Of a stretch of DNA of 12,066 nucleotides, positions 11,482-12,066 are shown one piece after another. Within the stretch, counting starts at the first letter, position 1; every line of letters begins with the position of its first letter. The DNA is from an uncultured bacterium. Its GTDB lineage: Bacteria > Patescibacteriota > Patescibacteriia > UBA1558 > GWA2-36-10. The translations under genes and the position numbers were made by a program. A model generated the notes under the pieces. That model saw nothing but the letters and a program-made list of their open reading frames with translations, made no database searches and was not told where the DNA came from. Location: assembly GCA_937870675.1 (NCBI GenBank), contig CALMZN010000014.1, positions 1 to 12,066 on the forward strand, given 5' to 3'.

Positions 11482-12066
11482 TTAATGCCAAGTGATTTTT
11501 GATCGCTGGTCTTCTATGATCACCTTATCCGTTGTTTGAACCCCAACTACTTTGAGATTAAAATAGGCTCGCGGTAGAGAAGCTAAGACAAAATTTGGCC
11601 AGCCAGCTTGAGCGTCTTGATTGTAGCGGTTGTTAAAAGGAACTTTCCCTTTACGCGTGTCGTGCCACATATCGGCTGGTTTGTGCTTGACGATACAGAC
11701 AATGCCTTGATCGGGCACTTCGATCACTTTCTCGTTTCCTAATTTGATGGAAAAGGTTAAAGCTCCAGGCCCGCACAAGAGCAGATTGACACTGTCGGGC
11801 AGAGTGATACCTAATCTGAAAACAACCAAAGATGGATCTTTTGATAAATAAAAAGATAAGATCTTGTCCGGGGATTGTTTATAAGCATTGGACATATTTA
11901 TAAACATAATCTCTCGTTCACTACTTGATATTTTGCGACTGGCTTGCTTTTCAAGCATGTCAATCTTTTTGTTGATTTCAAGTTGTAAGTTTTGGCTCGG
12001 ATCATTCCAGCTATTCGCGTATTGACAAAATTCAATGACATCAACTTTGCTAAAAACGACGAAATG
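11482..12066 (-). CDS. Unrecognised protein, 5' end outside the window
   Basis: The minus-strand frame is open from the right edge down to a stop at 11482, giving 194 visible residues; the ATG at 11958 is probably internal, because the frame upstream (VVFSKVDVIEFCQYANSWND and on) has no stop. The visible part begins with a helical, charged region (up to about residue 70, LEINKKIDMLEKQASRKIS, SEREIMFINMSNAYKQ) and continues with beta-rich sequence (LVVFRLGITLPDSVNLLLCG, VIEVPDQGIVCIVKH, AYFNLKVVGVQTTDKVIIED). No membrane segment or catalytic motif is seen in this part. I do not recognise a family. The small secreted protein follows 78 bases downstream; in that gap AAAGGAGG (11463-11470) has no well-placed start codon after it. 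Confidence 0.7.
   Translation of the reverse strand, partial: HFVVFSKVDVIEFCQYANSWNDPSQNLQLEINKKIDMLEKQASRKISSSEREIMFINMSNAYKQSPDKILSFYLSKDPSLVVFRLGITLPDSVNLLLCGPGALTFSIKLGNEKVIEVPDQGIVCIVKHKPADMWHDTRKGKVPFNNRYNQDAQAGWPNFVLASLPRAYFNLKVVGVQTTDKVIIEDQRSKITWH

Noticed and set aside
11273..11491. 72-codon minus-strand frame overlapping two better genes
   Set aside because: It overlaps the secreted-protein gene in another frame and shows no protein-like features.

Overview
The window looks like a piece of a Patescibacteria (Candidate Phyla Radiation) genome, most likely a Parcubacteria-type lineage. This is an inference. It rests on low GC, near absence of Shine-Dalgarno sequences before nearly all genes, a CPR-style PEGA-domain membrane protein with the ALGYRY motif, intergenic regions full of compact GC-rich palindromes, and an rplI (L9) gene, which Microgenomates typically lack. 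No ribosomal RNA or other decisive marker is present.

Layout. (1) 1-542: C-terminal part of FtsX, running in from outside, convergent with rpmA (663-941) across a long two-way terminator. (2) 977-2122, minus strand: lexA with a 47-codon micro-gene (1061-1204) one base behind it. The lexA promoter near 2018-2047 carries a GTTC-N7-GTTC direct repeat in its spacer, a good candidate LexA operator. (3) 2123-3409, minus: membrane-anchored PEGA/beta-propeller-like protein. (4) 3598-8270, plus: murA, ctpA-type S41 protease, rplI and pyrG, tightly packed and probably one operon combining wall synthesis, envelope proteolysis, a ribosomal protein and CTP synthesis. (5) 8321-9076: membrane-anchored SIMPL-domain protein with its own extended -10 promoter, convergent with a membrane-anchored SurA-N-like protein (9181-9834, minus) across a two-way terminator and a perfect 17-bp palindrome. 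(6) 9835-11100: accessory region with a small HEPN-like protein, a GIY-YIG endonuclease remnant, five successive hairpins, an intact tRNA-Gln(UUG), and two 5' fragments of that same tRNA upstream, each joined to a GC-rich palindrome; a strong promoter lies before the first fragment. (7) 11097-12066, minus: an unrecognised partial gene and a small predicted secreted protein with the window's only perfect, well-placed Shine-Dalgarno sequence, closed by a strong terminator.

Functionally, most of the window is core housekeeping: division (FtsX), peptidoglycan (MurA), envelope quality control (CtpA, SurA-like), translation (L27, L9, tRNA-Gln), nucleotides (PyrG) and the SOS response (LexA). I see no defence island, CRISPR array, complete transposon or clear multi-gene novel system. 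The most unusual parts are the tRNA-Gln fragment/palindrome cluster, the lexA operator with its coupled micro-gene, and the atypical secreted-peptide locus at the right end.
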